A stretch of 64,000 bases of DNA from Glacieibacterium frigidum (GTDB lineage: Bacteria > Pseudomonadota > Alphaproteobacteria > Sphingomonadales > Sphingomonadaceae): contig NZ_VJWA01000001.1 in NCBI RefSeq assembly GCF_007097155.1, forward strand, positions 372,001 through 436,000, given 5' to 3'. Numbering within the stretch: position 1 is the first letter of the stretch; every line of letters starts with the position of its first letter. The notes under the pieces were generated by a model. The model had not been told where the DNA came from, did not search any database, and was given only the letters and a program-made list of their open reading frames with translations. Below are positions 59,416 through 64,000 of the stretch, one piece after another. The position numbers and the translations under genes are program-made.

Positions 59416-59489
59416 TGGAGCGGGTGAAGGGAATCGAACCCTCGTCACTTGCTTGGGAAGCAAAAGCTCTACCATTGAGCTACACCCGC
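59416..59489 (-). tRNA. tRNA-Gly (anticodon CCC)
   Basis: A 74-nt cloverleaf with the CCA end encoded. Acceptor GCGGGTG pairs with CACCCGC. The D arm is GCTC/GAGC with a 7-base loop. The anticodon arm is TTTGC-TTCCCAA-GCAAG with CCC in the loop, and the T arm is GAGGG-TTCGATT-CCCTT. All stems close with one G-U pair in each of two stems. It decodes GGG glycine codons. Confidence 0.97.
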
Positions 59490-59499
59490 GACGGGCGCC

Positions 59500-59528
59500 A
59501 AGTGCCACACGGGCGGGGTGACGGTCAA
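59500..59528 (-). promoter_or_regulatory. Predicted tRNA-Gly promoter
   Basis: On the minus strand, TTGACC (59523-59528) and GCACTT (59500-59505) are 17 bases apart, ending 10 bp before the tRNA 5' end. The -35 is good. The -10 is weak but resembles the GC-type -10 boxes of alphaproteobacteria. Confidence 0.42.
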
Positions 59529-59587
59529 CGCTCGCCAAGCGCCGAAAGCCGGTTTACCACCGCGTCACCTGCCATTCGGAGTTGTCC

Positions 59588-62908
<3,321 letters not shown>

Positions 62909-62971
62909 CGCACCCTAGCACGGGGGGAGGATCGCTTGGCACTCCCCCCGCCATGCGCTAAAGCAGCGCCC

Positions 62972-63754
62972 ATGATCCGTGTCCCCCGTGCGTTCTTCCC
63001 CCTCGCTGCGGCGCTGGCGCTGACGGCGTGCGCCTCGTCGGGCGTCAAGAAGGACCGCGCGTACGTCGCGCGCGATGTCGAGACGCTGTACAACGTCGCG
63101 CGCGAGACGCTCGACAAGCGCCAGTACAAGCTGGCGGCGGCGATGTTCGACGAGGTCGAGCGCCAGCACCCCTATTCGGTCTGGGCGCGCCGTTCGCAGC
63201 TGATGAGCGCGTTCAGCTATTATGTCGCGCGCCAGTATCCGGACGCGATCCAGTCGGCGCAGCGCTTCCTGTCGCTCCACCCCGGCAGCCGCGAGGCGCC
63301 CTATGCCTATTACGTCATCGCGGTCAGCTATTACGAACAGATCAGCGACGTCGGCCGCGACCAGAAGATCACCCAGCAGGCGCTCGACGCGCTGAGCGAG
63401 CTGATCCGCCGCTACCCGAACACCGACTATGCCGCCGACGCCAAGCTGAAGATCGACCTGACTCGCGACCACCTTGCGGGCAAGGAGATGGAGGTCGGGC
63501 GCTTCTACCAGGACGGCCGCCTGTATCTCGCGGCGATCCTGCGTTTCCGCACCGTGGTCGACAAGTACGACACGACCAGCCACACGCCCGAGGCGCTGCA
63601 CCGACTGGTCGAATCCTATCTCGCGCTCGGCATCCCCGAGGAGGCGAAGAAGGCCGCCGCGGTGCTCGGCTACAACTATCGCGGGTCGAAATGGTACGAT
63701 CGCTCCTACGCGCTGATCGCCAAGAAGGCCCCCGGCGGGGCGACGCCCGCCTGA
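62972..63754 (+). CDS. bamD: Outer-membrane assembly lipoprotein BamD
   Basis: BamD is the essential TPR lipoprotein of the BAM complex. The 260-residue precursor has a lipobox (ALTAC), then five TPR-like units: RETLDKRQYKLAAAMFDEVE, YYVARQYPDAIQSAQRFL, a long linker with RDQKITQQALDALSELIRRYP, RLYLAAILRFRTVVDKY and PEALHRLVESYLALG. The order bamD-recN is seen in many alphaproteobacteria, and recN indeed follows. Confidence 0.95.
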   Translation: MIRVPRAFFPLAAALALTACASSGVKKDRAYVARDVETLYNVARETLDKRQYKLAAAMFDEVERQHPYSVWARRSQLMSAFSYYVARQYPDAIQSAQRFLSLHPGSREAPYAYYVIAVSYYEQISDVGRDQKITQQALDALSELIRRYPNTDYAADAKLKIDLTRDHLAGKEMEVGRFYQDGRLYLAAILRFRTVVDKYDTTSHTPEALHRLVESYLALGIPEEAKKAAAVLGYNYRGSKWYDRSYALIAKKAPGGATPA

Positions 63755-63764
63755 CGCGGCCCCC

Positions 63765-64000
63765 GTGCTGACCGCGCTCGACATCCAGGGCGTGGTGCTG
63801 ATCGAGGCGCTGCGCATCGATTTCTCCGACGGCCTGAGCGTGCTGACCGGCGAGACCGGCGCAGGCAAGTCCATCCTGCTCGATGCGCTCGGCCTGGCCC
63901 TCGGCGCGCGCGCCGACCCGGGCCTCGTGCGCCACGGCGATGCCGCCGCGCGCGTGACCGCGACCTTCGACCTCGCGGCCGGCCATCCGGCGTTCGCGAT
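63765..64000 (+). CDS. recN: DNA repair protein RecN, N-terminal part (3' end outside window)
   Basis: RecN is an SMC-like ATPase acting in double-strand-break repair. The frame from GTG 63765 reads LTALDIQGVVLIEALRIDF and then LSVLTGETGAGKSILLDALG (Walker A GETGAGKS near residue 34), followed by LGARADPGLVRHGD. This is the classic RecN start. It remains open to the right edge. It begins 10 bp after bamD, so the two are likely co-transcribed. Confidence 0.93.
   Translation, partial: MLTALDIQGVVLIEALRIDFSDGLSVLTGETGAGKSILLDALGLALGARADPGLVRHGDAAARVTATFDLAAGHPAFA

Overview
The window is GC-rich, densely packed chromosomal DNA from an alphaproteobacterium, most likely a sphingomonad. The support is the content: two large TonB-dependent receptors with sphingomonad-type plug motifs, a PEP-CTERM protein ending in PEPATW plus an Arg-rich tail, a COQ9 protein, a fused ThiS-ThiG, a K+-independent-type H+-pyrophosphatase, and a CCC-anticodon tRNA-Gly. 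There is no integrase, transposase, insertion sequence, CRISPR array or rRNA. No gene-free stretch reaches 300 bp. The longest, 48152-48433, is filled by palindromic repeats. Genes are often joined by 1-4 bp start/stop overlaps.

Layout. 1-5 kb: end of a small hypothetical gene, ftsK, a secreted hypothetical protein, and a UbiH-type hydroxylase. 5-14.9 kb: the most accessory-looking part, with a TauE/SafE permease, a cytochrome P450 overlapping a RoxA-like di-haem cytochrome c, an SDR, a TonB receptor, an MDR oxidoreductase and three tiny hypothetical genes. 15-18.6 kb: HMG-CoA lyase, folE, a GH1-like protein and a PuuD-like membrane protein. 18.6-21.9 kb: sugar genes of the De Ley-Doudoroff type (aldose epimerase and SMP-30 lactonase diverging from dgoK-dgoA). 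21.9-22.6 kb: a PEP-CTERM protein with a convincing sigma-54 promoter. 22.7-29.5 kb: DUF2200, dapE, an APC permease, a cupin, DUF1499, an M28 peptidase, a GST and an ABA4-like protein. 29.6-35.9 kb: an M20 peptidase, a Rieske oxygenase, nusB, a parS-like site, thiL and hppA. 36-46.1 kb: an esterase, rppH, a beta-helix protein, thiSG, aroQ, accB-accC, a VWA lipoprotein, small membrane proteins and prfC. 46.1-51 kb: a class A PBP, the repeat block, Nudix and COQ9 genes, and an MFS transporter. 51-59.4 kb: a second TonB receptor, then Gfo/Idh, aldo-keto reductase, luciferase-like monooxygenase and FAD-protein genes, dienelactone hydrolase and DUF3617. 59.4-64 kb: tRNA-Gly, a PD40-amidohydrolase, bamD and the start of recN.

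Most of the window is housekeeping: chromosome segregation (ftsK, parS), envelope (PBP, bamD), fatty acids (accBC), cofactors (thiSG, thiL, folE, ubiquinone-type genes) and translation (prfC, nusB, tRNA). The accessory parts look like catabolic islands, each pairing a TonB receptor with oxidoreductases. The signals most worth a second look are the P450/RoxA-like pair with an atypical CX3CH haem motif, the sigma-54 promoter on the PEP-CTERM gene, the parS-like site, the ThiS-ThiG fusion, the coupled 15- and 31-codon ORFs near 44.4 kb, and the nested palindromes at 48.2-48.4 kb.
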